The notes beneath the pieces are model-generated. The model worked only from the letters and a program-made list of their open reading frames with translations. It was not told where the DNA came from and did not search any database. A stretch of DNA of 5,224 nt, taken from the NCBI GenBank assembly GCA_043821485.1, contig JBDRCU010000014.1, positions 1 through 5,224 on the forward strand. Direction: 5' to 3'. A program made the translations under genes and the position numbers. The stretch is from JBDRCU01 sp043821485. Its GTDB lineage: Bacteria > Patescibacteriota > Minisyncoccia > 2-02-FULL-40-12 > IGHO2-01-FULL-4-A. The number at the start of each line of letters is the position of its first letter. Positions within the stretch are counted from its first letter, which is position 1. Of this stretch, positions 1 through 5,224 are shown piece after piece.

Positions 1-1
1 G

Positions 2-115
2 GATTTTTACCGCCTGAAAAAGAGGCGGTTTCGTATTATATTCCACTATGAAAAAGGTAAAATTGTGGTCGACGAAATAGAATTAAGGAGGGAACATACA
101 TATAAGAAGTTCTGA
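2..115 (+). CDS. RelE/ParE-like type II toxin, C-terminal fragment (5' end outside window)
   Basis: The frame starting at base 2 is open from the window edge to TGA at 113-115, followed at once by a second in-frame TGA (116-118). It encodes 37 residues that begin DFYRLKKRRFRIIFHYEKGK and end ELRREHTYKKF. This resembles the C terminus of RelE/ParE/YoeB-fold toxins: a 'YRLR.G.YRIIF' strand, a short 'GKIVV' hairpin, and a last strand with 'I..RRE.Y'. Members of this family are usually mRNA interferases or gyrase inhibitors paired with a small antitoxin. The antitoxin, if there is one, would lie off the left edge. The stop is 36 bases before recA, so the two could be cotranscribed. The family call rests on pattern recognition of a 37-residue tail; the subfamily and activity cannot be judged. 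Confidence 0.65.
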   Translation, partial: DFYRLKKRRFRIIFHYEKGKIVVDEIELRREHTYKKF

Positions 116-151
116 TGACAAAATTAATTTAAAGTAGTATCATATAGTACC

Positions 152-2554
152 ATGACAAAAACAAAAAAATCAAAAGTAGCTCCCCAAAAGGTTCAGGAAG
201 ATAAGGATGAGACGTCTTTAGGCGGAGGAGATAAGAAAGTAGAAATTGCCATTAAGGAAATTCAGCAGAAGTACGGTGAAGGTTCAATAATGAAACTAGG
301 AGATGCACGTAAGGTTGATGTGGATGCCATACCAACAGGATCTATCTCATTAGATATTGCTCTTGGCGTTGGTGGTATCCCAAAAGGAAGAGTTGTAGAA
401 ATATATGGTCCAGAGTCGGGTGGAAAGTGTGTTAGGGATGACACGATTATTTTTTCTGAGATAGGAATGCTTCCTATACGCATTTTTGGGGATCTGAAAA
501 AACCGGAGTTTCAGAAAAAAGAAGTCTATGTATATTCAGAGAATTGTTTCGAGAAAACTTCGCATTTCTACAATGGAGGGATAAAACGAACAATTAGTGT
601 GAAGACATCTTATGGATATGAGATAGAAGGTACGCCCAATCATCGGATCAAAGTTATCGATAGGGATGGAAATTATCTTTTCAGAAGATTGGATGAAATC
701 AGAGAAGACGACCATATAGCTATCCAGCGTGGTCAACAATGTTTTGGTAAGGGGTTTGATCTTTCTGGATTTGTTTATGAGAAAAATAAAAATAATACAT
801 CTAAGAAGAGATTCAAGAGATTAATATTAGATAAGAAACTTGCCAAATTGATGGGGTACCTTGTCGGCGACGGGACGCTTACTAAAACAGGGCTTAATAA
901 AAATAATATACAGTTTACAGTTGGAGATCCTGAAGTAGAGAAGGATTATCAGCGTATTTGTAAACAAATTTTTAAGGAAGAAGCAAAAGTGACAATTGAT
1001 AAAAGGAATAAAGGAGTAAGGCGTTTAGCAATTCATAACGCAGAAGCTCGTGCATTTCTTGAATATTGCGGGCTCTCTTATTCAGACGCAGGATCTAAAA
1101 TTATACCATGGTCTGTTATGTGTGCACCAAAAGAGATTGTATCGGCCTTTTTAGGTGCATTATTTGAATGTGATGGAACTTTTAGCGACAAGAATGTTGA
1201 ATATTGTTCAAAATCACAGAAACTGATCCAGCAAATGCAGACAGTATTATTGAACTTCGGTATCACAAGCCGAGTAAAAGAAAGAAAAGTAAAAGGTTAT
1301 GAATCAACATATTACTATCTGTATATCTATGGTCAAGAGGATTTAAAGCTATTTAGTAAAGACATAGGATTCATTAGTAAGCGTAAAAGAGGCAAGTTAT
1401 CTCAATACCTAGAGAAGAGGAGAAGGATGGAAGCAAAAACAAACATCGATATATTGCCATTGAACAAGAAACTACGAGATTTTTTTAAGGTATTTAATAG
1501 TAAAATTAGGGAAACAAACCGTAAAGACTGGAAATTTTTGTCAGATTATATCTGTGATAAACAGGTGGAACACTCACTGACATACTTATCACTTGGTAGA
1601 ATTATTGAACATTTTTCCGAAGGGAGAAATATTCCCGAGTATCAGTATTTGGAAAATATATACGAACTAGGATTTTTCTGGGACAAAGTAGGCAAAATAT
1701 CAAAATCTAAATCTCATGTACTTGATTTTACTGTCCCCAGTAATGCGACATTTACTGGTAATGGTTTTGTTAATCACAATACAACTCTTGCCTTGCACGT
1801 TGTAGCCGAACTTCAGAAGCGAGGCGGTATAGCCGCATATGTTGATGCCGAACATGCACTTGATCCTGATTATGCGAAACGCATTGGCGTGAAGATTAAT
1901 GATCTCCTCATATCCCAGCCTGATACAGGAGAACAGGGACTTGAGATTGTAGAAACACTGGTAAGATCAGGCGGAGTAGGATTGGTTGTTGTGGATTCGG
2001 TTGCAGCACTTACTCCAAGAGCTGAGATCGAAGGAGAGATGGATCAACAGCATATGGGTCTTCAGGCTCGACTTATGTCTCATGCACTTCGCAAACTCAC
2101 TGCATCAATTGCTAAGACAGGAACCACAGTTATATTCATTAACCAGATACGTCAGAAGATCGGAATCGTGTTTGGTAATCCCGAAACAACACCAGGTGGA
2201 CTAGCTTTGAAATTTTATTCATCAGTTAGAATCGAAATCCGTCGTGCAGCCAAGATACAATCAGGCGAGAACATTGTTGGTAATAGAGTAAAGGTAAAGA
2301 TCGTCAAAAACAAAGTTGCTCCGCCATTCAAAGTCGCAGAGTTTGACATTCTTTACAATGAAGGAATTTCCAAAACAGGTGACCTCATTAACACGGCAGT
2401 GCAAGCAGGAGTAGTAGACAAATCTGGTTCCTGGTATAGCTTCAAAGGAGATAAGATCGGCCAGGGCATGGAAGGTGTAAGACAAACCCTAAAAGAAAAT
2501 TCAAAACTTGAAAAAGAGATACTGACAGCTACAAGAAAAGCGATTACAGGCTAG
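152..2554 (+). CDS. recA: RecA recombinase precursor interrupted by an intein in the Walker A loop
   Basis: This 800-residue precursor would yield a 349-residue RecA (residues 1-92 joined to 544-800) after splicing. RecA forms ATP-dependent filaments on single-stranded DNA, catalyses strand exchange and triggers LexA-type autocleavage. Visible core features are the N-terminal helix and 'YGEGSIMKLGD' (41-51), Walker A GPESGGK|TT split at residue 92, 'DAEHALDPDYAKR' (565-577), Walker B LVVVD (611-615), 'AEIEGEM' and loop L1 (624-635), 'FINQIRQKIG' (662-671), and loop L2 'FGNPETTPGG' (674-683). Walker A has GG where most RecAs have SG. The C terminus stops at 'TRKAITG', without the long acidic tail of E. 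coli RecA. The ATG at 152 is the only sensible start: an in-frame stop lies at 125-127 and no Shine-Dalgarno is close. The gene sits between a RelE-like toxin fragment and a MNT/HEPN pair. No LexA box was recognised upstream. Confidence 0.97.
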   Translation: MTKTKKSKVAPQKVQEDKDETSLGGGDKKVEIAIKEIQQKYGEGSIMKLGDARKVDVDAIPTGSISLDIALGVGGIPKGRVVEIYGPESGGKCVRDDTIIFSEIGMLPIRIFGDLKKPEFQKKEVYVYSENCFEKTSHFYNGGIKRTISVKTSYGYEIEGTPNHRIKVIDRDGNYLFRRLDEIREDDHIAIQRGQQCFGKGFDLSGFVYEKNKNNTSKKRFKRLILDKKLAKLMGYLVGDGTLTKTGLNKNNIQFTVGDPEVEKDYQRICKQIFKEEAKVTIDKRNKGVRRLAIHNAEARAFLEYCGLSYSDAGSKIIPWSVMCAPKEIVSAFLGALFECDGTFSDKNVEYCSKSQKLIQQMQTVLLNFGITSRVKERKVKGYESTYYYLYIYGQEDLKLFSKDIGFISKRKRGKLSQYLEKRRRMEAKTNIDILPLNKKLRDFFKVFNSKIRETNRKDWKFLSDYICDKQVEHSLTYLSLGRIIEHFSEGRNIPEYQYLENIYELGFFWDKVGKISKSKSHVLDFTVPSNATFTGNGFVNHNTTLALHVVAELQKRGGIAAYVDAEHALDPDYAKRIGVKINDLLISQPDTGEQGLEIVETLVRSGGVGLVVVDSVAALTPRAEIEGEMDQQHMGLQARLMSHALRKLTASIAKTGTTVIFINQIRQKIGIVFGNPETTPGGLALKFYSSVRIEIRRAAKIQSGENIVGNRVKVKIVKNKVAPPFKVAEFDILYNEGISKTGDLINTAVQAGVVDKSGSWYSFKGDKIGQGMEGVRQTLKENSKLEKEILTATRKAITG
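428..1780 (+). mobile_element. RecA intein with LAGLIDADG homing endonuclease (451 aa, precursor residues 93-543)
   Basis: This in-frame intein excises itself from the RecA precursor and joins Lys92 to Thr544. Block A begins at Cys93 (CVRDDTIIF), the nucleophile for the first acyl shift. Block B has TPNH at 161-164 (the TxxH motif). Block F reads 'LDFTVPSNATFTGNGF' (524-539), and block G ends VNHN with the penultimate His542 and cyclising Asn543. The +1 residue is Thr544, a permitted nucleophile. A LAGLIDADG endonuclease domain lies in the middle. It is followed by the linker 'NIDILPLNKKL' (431-441) and 'FFWDKVGKI' (508-516), typical of large inteins. Both splicing and endonuclease motifs look intact, so a splicing-competent, possibly still mobile element is likely. 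Sampled stretches are more AT-rich than the downstream RecA coding sequence, which fits later acquisition. The boundaries follow from aligning the flanks with GPESSGKTT of ordinary RecA proteins. Confidence 0.95.
833..1381 (+). other. LAGLIDADG (DOD) homing endonuclease domain within the intein
   Basis: Precursor residues of about 228-410 hold the two diagnostic dodecapeptide motifs. Motif 1 is LMGYLVGDGTL (233-243), with catalytic Asp240. Motif 2 is FLGALFECDGTF (333-344), with catalytic Asp341. They are about 100 residues apart, as expected for a single-chain two-motif enzyme. 'LLNFGITSRV' (366-375) matches the conserved helix that follows motif 2. In this family the enzyme cuts the intein-free allele, here the recA Walker A coding region, and the break is repaired by copying the intein. 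Both metal-binding acids are present, so activity is plausible. The domain edges are approximate. Confidence 0.88.
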
Positions 2555-2592
2555 ATTAAACATCCTATCCGTGGTATATTATTGTCATTGAT

Positions 2593-2877
2593 ATGGATAT
2601 TAACATTGAAAAAATTGAGCCGATTTTAAAGGAATATGGCGTAAAATATGCTGGAATTTTTGGTTCGCATGCGCGAGGAGAAGCCAAGCCGAATAGCGAC
2701 ATAGACATTTTGATTAAACTTGTTAATCCGATTGGACTTCCTGCATTTATCCGACTTGAGCGTAAATTATCCGAAGTACTCGGTAAAAAGGTGGATCTTG
2801 TAAGCGAGGGCGGTTTAAGTCCGTATTTGCGCGAACCCGTTCTAAATGATTTGCAAGTTGTATATGGACAAAGATAA
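2593..2877 (+). CDS. mntA: MntA-like minimal nucleotidyltransferase antitoxin
   Basis: This 94-residue protein has the compact nucleotidyltransferase fold of MNT antitoxins. The signature GSX10DXD is exact: Gly24-Ser25, Asp36 and Asp38 in 'FGSHARGEAKPNSDIDIL'. A third likely catalytic Asp is Asp68 in 'GKKVDLV'. In characterised MntA-HepT pairs this enzyme neutralises the HEPN RNase by transferring AMP from ATP to a tyrosine next to the RNase motif; that role is inferred here from family and context. The HEPN gene follows and overlaps by 14 bases (2864-2877), a typical arrangement for coupled translation. The ATG at 2593 has no clear Shine-Dalgarno, and recA ends 38 bases upstream. All catalytic residues are present, so the antitoxin looks functional even though its partner is frameshifted. 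The gene symbol is by family resemblance only. Confidence 0.9.
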   Translation: MDINIEKIEPILKEYGVKYAGIFGSHARGEAKPNSDIDILIKLVNPIGLPAFIRLERKLSEVLGKKVDLVSEGGLSPYLREPVLNDLQVVYGQR

Positions 2878-3203
2878 ACGTTATATAGGGCATACTTGAT
2901 GCGATAGCATTGATAGAAAGACATATCAAAGGATTGACCTTGGAAGAGTTTGTCGGTCTTGAGAATGAATTAGTACAGAATCTTGCAATGAGACAGCTTG
3001 AGATTATCGGGGAGGCAACAAAGAACCTCTCACGTGAAATATTCAATTCCGATGAAAGCATTCCGTGGCAGGAAGTTGGAGATATGCGTAATAAATTGAT
3101 TCATGAATATTTTAGCGTTGACCTTTATATTGTTTGGGAGACAATTCAAGAAAACTTGCCCCCGCTAAAGCTTGCATTACAGAAATTTGATGATTCGGTA
3201 TGA
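2864..3203 (+). pseudogene. hepT: HepT-like HEPN RNase toxin, frameshifted near the N terminus
   Basis: HepT toxins are small HEPN-fold ribonucleases paired with MntA. The main body, in the frame ending at TGA 3201-3203, carries the RX4HXY motif RNKLIHEY (3087-3110), followed by 'FSVDLYIVWETIQENLP' typical of the family. Upstream in this frame is GILDAIALIERHIKG, then an in-frame TAG at 2886-2888. The expected N terminus, MDKDKRYI, is present in another frame from ATG 2864-2866, overlapping the end of mntA. The two parts meet around the GGG at 2888-2890. Removing one base, or adding two, would restore a protein of 112 or 113 residues, the usual length. As it stands, translation from ATG stops after 11 codons. 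TTG at 2910 could give a 97-residue protein lacking half of helix 1. Options are a genuine inactivating mutation, an assembly error, or recoding. The HEPN identity is firm; the pseudogene status is less so. Confidence 0.85.
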
Positions 3204-3214
3204 TTTTGCAATTT

Positions 3215-3796
3215 TTAGCGGACTTTGTAGTCTCTTACGAATTCATATATAGATGACCAGAATGCGCCCATAGAGAGGCCTATTAATAGTTCTTCTATTG
3301 GTACGCTTAAAATATATATTCCTAGGAAGTTTTCAAGCGTATAGTATTTGGCGATGTAATCGGGGAATATGAAGGTAAATATATAGAACAGGAATATATA
3401 GAGAATTCCGAAAATTATGCTTCCAAAAAGAATCTGTATGCGCAGATCTTTTCTAATATAGTAAATGACTCCGGCACCGAGGAATAAACTAAAAACCGCA
3501 GAGTATACGCTGTAATCAGAAAATATTAATTCTAGGGCTAGAAAGGAGGCTAAGGAGATAAGAATGGGGAGTAGATGCAGATATCGTGAGCGTTTAGTTT
3601 TGACGAGTTTTTTCCTTTCTATAAATTCGTAAACAACTGAAGCTAGACTGCCAAGTAGAAACATATACATGAAATCTTCAATTCCAAAACCGAGCTCTCT
3701 TATTAGGTTAAATAATGAAGGAGGATTCCAGTATTCGGGAACCCATAATATTTCAGTGACACCAAATGGTGCAGCTGCAAGTCCGGCCCAAATCAT
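3215..3796 (-). CDS. Lycopene-cyclase-domain (CarR-like) integral membrane protein
   Basis: From ATG 3796 this encodes 193 residues, mostly hydrophobic helices. It resembles the small membrane proteins annotated as lycopene cyclase domain-containing. Two internal repeats carry the family's acidic motif. GIED at 38-41 leads to YEF at 56-58, and PIEE at 166-169 leads to YEF at 184-186, with identical 21-residue spacing. Another conserved stretch is 'WVPEYWNPPSLFNL' (18-31). In carotenoid cyclases the PxEE helix forms the active site that closes beta rings; no other carotenoid genes are visible, so the substrate is unknown. ATG 3796 is the only standard start, but the frame stays open upstream and clearly encodes another helix, so the annotated N terminus is probably short. 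The gene converges on hepT, with 11 bases between the stops. An alternative is an uncharacterised membrane protein sharing the fold. Confidence 0.75.
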   Translation of the reverse strand: MIWAGLAAAPFGVTEILWVPEYWNPPSLFNLIRELGFGIEDFMYMFLLGSLASVVYEFIERKKLVKTKRSRYLHLLPILISLASFLALELIFSDYSVYSAVFSLFLGAGVIYYIRKDLRIQILFGSIIFGILYIFLFYIFTFIFPDYIAKYYTLENFLGIYILSVPIEELLIGLSMGAFWSSIYEFVRDYKVR

Positions 3797-3922
3797 TTCT
3801 CTTCGTATGTTTTTTCTCAGGAAGTAAATTATTATCCATACGGAGAATATGATTAGGCAGCCAATTATGTAGGTATATGTGTCTATAAGAATTTGTATTT
3901 TAGTTATTAATATTTTAACATA
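3797..3922 (-). other. Probable N-terminal coding extension of the lycopene-cyclase-like gene, lacking a standard start codon
   Basis: Reading the minus strand upstream of ATG 3796 in the same frame, the sequence is open to TAA at 3923-3925. It encodes about 42 residues, including YTYIIGCLIIFSVWIIIYF, a clear transmembrane helix, then LRKNIRRE joined to MIWAGL. The segment YFLRKNIR matches YYIRKDLR (residues 112-119 of the downstream part), which occupies the equivalent place in the second repeat. This argues that the extension is truly coding. No ATG, GTG or TTG occurs in it. ATA at 3886-3884 and CTG at 3820-3818 are possible weak starts. An ATG at 3921-3919 is out of frame by one base but would join the frame if the four-A run (minus strand, 3916-3913) had one more A, giving a protein of about 235 residues. 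Confidence 0.6.
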
Positions 3923-3959
3923 TTATTTTATATGACCTGTTATTTGTATTTATTTTTTA

Positions 3960-3995
3960 TAAATTAAAACTCCCCTTAAGGGGAGTTTTAATTTA
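3960..3995 (-). terminator. Rho-independent terminator of the rpsF-ssb-rpsR operon
   Basis: This is a perfect 36-base palindrome centred on TTAA (3976-3979). Its core is ACTCCCC/GGGGAGT, flanked by AAA/TTT. On the minus strand the GC-rich stem is followed by TTTTAATTTATAAAAA, a workable U-rich tail. It begins 7 bases after the rpsR stop, the position expected for the end of the operon. Because it is symmetric it could also stop plus-strand transcription. The rest of 3923-4002 is AT-rich and holds no recognisable gene. Confidence 0.9.
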
Positions 3996-4002
3996 GGTGA
4001 TC

Positions 4003-4245
4003 CTATTTCTTTCTAGTTTGGAGTTTTGTATATGGCATGAGTGCCATGTATCTTGCGCGTTTGACAGCATTGGCAATAAGCCTTTGATGCCTTTTGCAAA
4101 GACCAGTTCTGCGCGTTCCGAAAACTTTAAAAGTTCCTGATACGAATTTTCTTAATATTTCAGGTTTTTTGTAGTCAACGTGATTGATGCGCTCTTGGCA
4201 GCAGACGCAGACTTGATCTTGTTTTTGTTGTGGAATTCTTGCCAT
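4003..4245 (-). CDS. rpsR: 30S ribosomal protein S18, zinc-binding type
   Basis: S18 binds the 30S platform next to S6 and 16S rRNA. The 80-residue length is normal. The conserved core is visible: 'VDYKKPEILRKFVS' (23-36), 'RRTGLCKRHQRLIANAVKRA' (45-64) and 'ARYMALMPY' (64-72). It has the cysteine-containing variant: Cys13 and Cys16 (CVCC) with Cys50 and His53 (CKRH), a CxxC...CxxH set likely to bind zinc. It starts 7 bases after the ssb stop with no Shine-Dalgarno, so translation is probably coupled to ssb. It is the last gene of the operon, just before the terminator. Confidence 0.97.
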   Translation of the reverse strand: MARIPQQKQDQVCVCCQERINHVDYKKPEILRKFVSGTFKVFGTRRTGLCKRHQRLIANAVKRARYMALMPYTKLQTRKK

Positions 4246-4252
4246 ATTTAGG

Positions 4253-4786
4253 TTAGAAAGGAATATCTTTCAGATCTACTTCTGACTCGTCGACTCCGCT
4301 ATTACTGTTATCTGTGCTGTTTGAGTCAGGCGATTCATCTGAAACTCCAGCAGTAGGCGAATCCTCGTTTATAACAGGGATATCTTCTTCGTCTGGTTCT
4401 GGTTTGGAAGGACTTGATGGTCGTGGACCAGAATCATTTTGGAATGAAGTTCCAGCTGCCTTGGGTCCGAGTTGAAGATTTTCTGCAACTATTTCAGTTC
4501 GATATTTTTTAACTCCATCGTTTCCCTGCCATGATCGTGTTTGAAGGCGGCCCTCTATTTCAACCAACTGGCCCTTCTTCAGATAACTCTGTACGACATT
4601 CGACAATTGTCCCCATGCGACTATTGAGTGGAATTCAACCTGTTCCTGTTTTTGTCCTGTATTGCGGTCATTCCAAACTCGATTTGTTGCAATACGGAAA
4701 GAAGAAACACTTTGGCCTGATGGCGTTGTTCGTGTTTCTGGATCCGCTGCCATGCGTCCTATGAGAATAACTTTGTTTAAATTCAT
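4253..4786 (-). CDS. ssb: Single-stranded DNA-binding protein
   Basis: SSB coats single-stranded DNA as a tetramer during replication, recombination and repair and recruits partners through its C-terminal tip. Residues 1-108 form the OB fold: 'MNLNKVILIGRMAADPE' at the start, 'SVSSFRIATNR' (26-36), 'EFHSIVAWGQLSNV' (51-64), 'KKGQLVEIEGRLQTRSW' (70-86) and 'TEIVAENLQLG' (97-107). Residues 109-165 are a Ser/Pro/Asp-rich disordered linker. The end, VDLKDIPF, is the canonical acidic and hydrophobic tip that binds RecQ, PriA, RecO and other proteins. A similar string, DEEDIPV, occurs inside the linker at 132-138. The length of 177 is ordinary. It lies between rpsF (22-base gap) and rpsR (7-base gap), the widely conserved order. 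SSB and the nearby RecA act on the same DNA substrate, though they are on opposite strands. Confidence 0.98.
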   Translation of the reverse strand: MNLNKVILIGRMAADPETRTTPSGQSVSSFRIATNRVWNDRNTGQKQEQVEFHSIVAWGQLSNVVQSYLKKGQLVEIEGRLQTRSWQGNDGVKKYRTEIVAENLQLGPKAAGTSFQNDSGPRPSSPSKPEPDEEDIPVINEDSPTAGVSDESPDSNSTDNSNSGVDESEVDLKDIPF

Positions 4787-4808
4787 AGTATTGTTTTTAG
4801 CCTATGTG

Positions 4809-5224
4809 CTAACTGATCTTTTCTAATGCTTCTTTAATATCCTGATCCAGTTTTTCTTCCTGTTCGGGTGTTTTAGCCTTAGGCACTTCGACCGGTCGCT
4901 GTACCTTAGGTGAAATTTCTTTTTGTCTGTACTGTCTTACGCTTCCAAGAGTTCGTAATTCTTTGCCTTCTTCTTTTTTAATAATTAAATGCCTTAGTAC
5001 ATTTGGCTGTAGCTTGAGACGATTTTCGATCATATCAATTATCTCTGTTGGTCCTGAAAAATCAATAACGCCAAAATATACATAATGCTTGTGATCTATA
5101 GGGTAGGAGAGATGCATGCGCTTGGGTTCGCGGGGTACAAGAATACTGCCTCCGTTTTGAGTTATCATTTTTTCCAAATCAGATACTTCACTACTAACTT
5201 GAGCCTCTTCAAGGTCAGGTGTTA
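4809..5224 (-). CDS. rpsF: 30S ribosomal protein S6 (5' end outside window)
   Basis: S6 pairs with S18 on the 30S platform. The frame ends at TAG 4811-4809 and is open through the right edge, giving 137 visible residues. Reading in from the edge gives TPDLEEAQVSSEVSDLEKMI, then TQNGGSILVPREPKRMHLSY with PIDHKHYVYFGVIDF. This is the S6 pattern of a helix, 'GG.I', a positively charged strand, 'LSYPI...HYVYF', and a helix ending 'NVLRHLIIKK'. A TTG at 5177 could be taken as a start, but the residues before it are typical of S6, so the true start lies beyond 5224, probably within about ten codons. The C-terminal tail (the last 45 or so residues) is charged and extended. It is the first gene of the rpsF-ssb-rpsR operon visible here; the promoter is off-window. 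Confidence 0.93.
   Translation of the reverse strand, partial: TPDLEEAQVSSEVSDLEKMITQNGGSILVPREPKRMHLSYPIDHKHYVYFGVIDFSGPTEIIDMIENRLKLQPNVLRHLIIKKEEGKELRTLGSVRQYRQKEISPKVQRPVEVPKAKTPEQEEKLDQDIKEALEKIS

Noticed and set aside
9..29. Seven-base-pair GC-rich hairpin (ACCGCCT/AGGCGGT) looking like a terminator
   Set aside because: It lies inside the toxin reading frame (codons for YRLKKRR) and has no proper T tail on either strand.
85..92. AAGGAGGG resembling a strong Shine-Dalgarno for recA
   Set aside because: It is about 60 bases from the recA ATG, and the stretch is in-frame coding sequence (Leu-Arg-Arg-Glu) of the upstream toxin.
92..112. GAAC-N13-GTTC as a possible LexA/SOS operator before recA
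   Set aside because: The spacing fits no LexA box I know, such as GAAC-N4-GTTC, and it sits within the 3' end of the toxin gene.
1986..2204. Alternative-frame plus-strand ORF inside recA
   Set aside because: It overlaps the strongly conserved RecA core and has no family-like sequence.
2910..2912. TTG at 2910 as the genuine start of an intact hepT
   Set aside because: Family-like residues continue upstream in frame and the ATG-led N terminus MDKDKRYI exists in another frame, so a frameshift explains the data better; TTG use cannot be fully excluded.
2747..3061. Minus-strand ORFs over mntA and hepT (also 2565-2924)
   Set aside because: These are antisense shadows of clear MNT and HEPN coding sequence with no recognisable domain.
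4531..4764. Plus-strand ORF opposite ssb
   Set aside because: It is a shadow of the conserved OB-fold coding region.
5175..5177. TTG at 5177 as the start of rpsF
   Set aside because: The upstream in-frame residues TPDLEEAQVSSEVSD match an S6 N terminus and the frame is open to the window edge.

Overview
The window looks like a piece of a small, AT-rich bacterial genome, most likely a Candidate Phyla Radiation (Patescibacteria) member. This is inferred from the short tightly packed genes, weak or absent Shine-Dalgarno sites, an intein in recA, a small lycopene-cyclase-domain membrane protein and an rpsF-ssb-rpsR cluster. No rRNA is present, so the taxonomy is only suggestive. TAA, TAG and TGA all end plausible genes, and no TGA interrupts the long frames, so the standard bacterial code fits.

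Left part, plus strand (1-3203): the window opens inside the 3' end of a RelE/ParE-like toxin gene (2-115). It is followed after 36 bases by recA (152-2554). recA is split by a 451-residue LAGLIDADG intein (428-1780), inserted in the Walker A loop between the catalytic Lys and the first Thr, so RecA cannot bind ATP normally until the intein splices out. Thirty-eight bases after recA lies a MntA-HepT type toxin-antitoxin pair: an intact minimal nucleotidyltransferase antitoxin (2593-2877) and an overlapping HEPN toxin (2864-3203). The toxin reading frame is broken by a small frameshift close to its N terminus although its RNase motif is intact.

Middle, minus strand (3215-3922): a gene converging on hepT encodes a polytopic membrane protein with two copies of a lycopene-cyclase-like (CarR) repeat. 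Its only ATG (3796) cuts off the first transmembrane helix of the first repeat. The frame stays open to 3922 without an ATG, GTG or TTG, so the true start is non-standard, lost, or hidden by a small indel.

Right part, minus strand (3960-5224): the conserved rpsF-ssb-rpsR operon (ribosomal protein S6, single-stranded DNA-binding protein, ribosomal protein S18), closed by a perfect 36-base palindromic terminator. rpsF runs off the right edge and lacks only a few N-terminal codons.

Together the window holds recombination and repair functions (RecA, SSB) and translation genes. Around recA there is a cluster of selfish or addictive elements: an intein with a homing endonuclease, a RelE-like toxin remnant at the edge, and a MNT/HEPN pair. 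No novel multi-gene system is evident. The most notable points are the Walker A intein, the frameshifted HEPN toxin, the missing start of the membrane protein, and a toxin gene hidden at the left edge.
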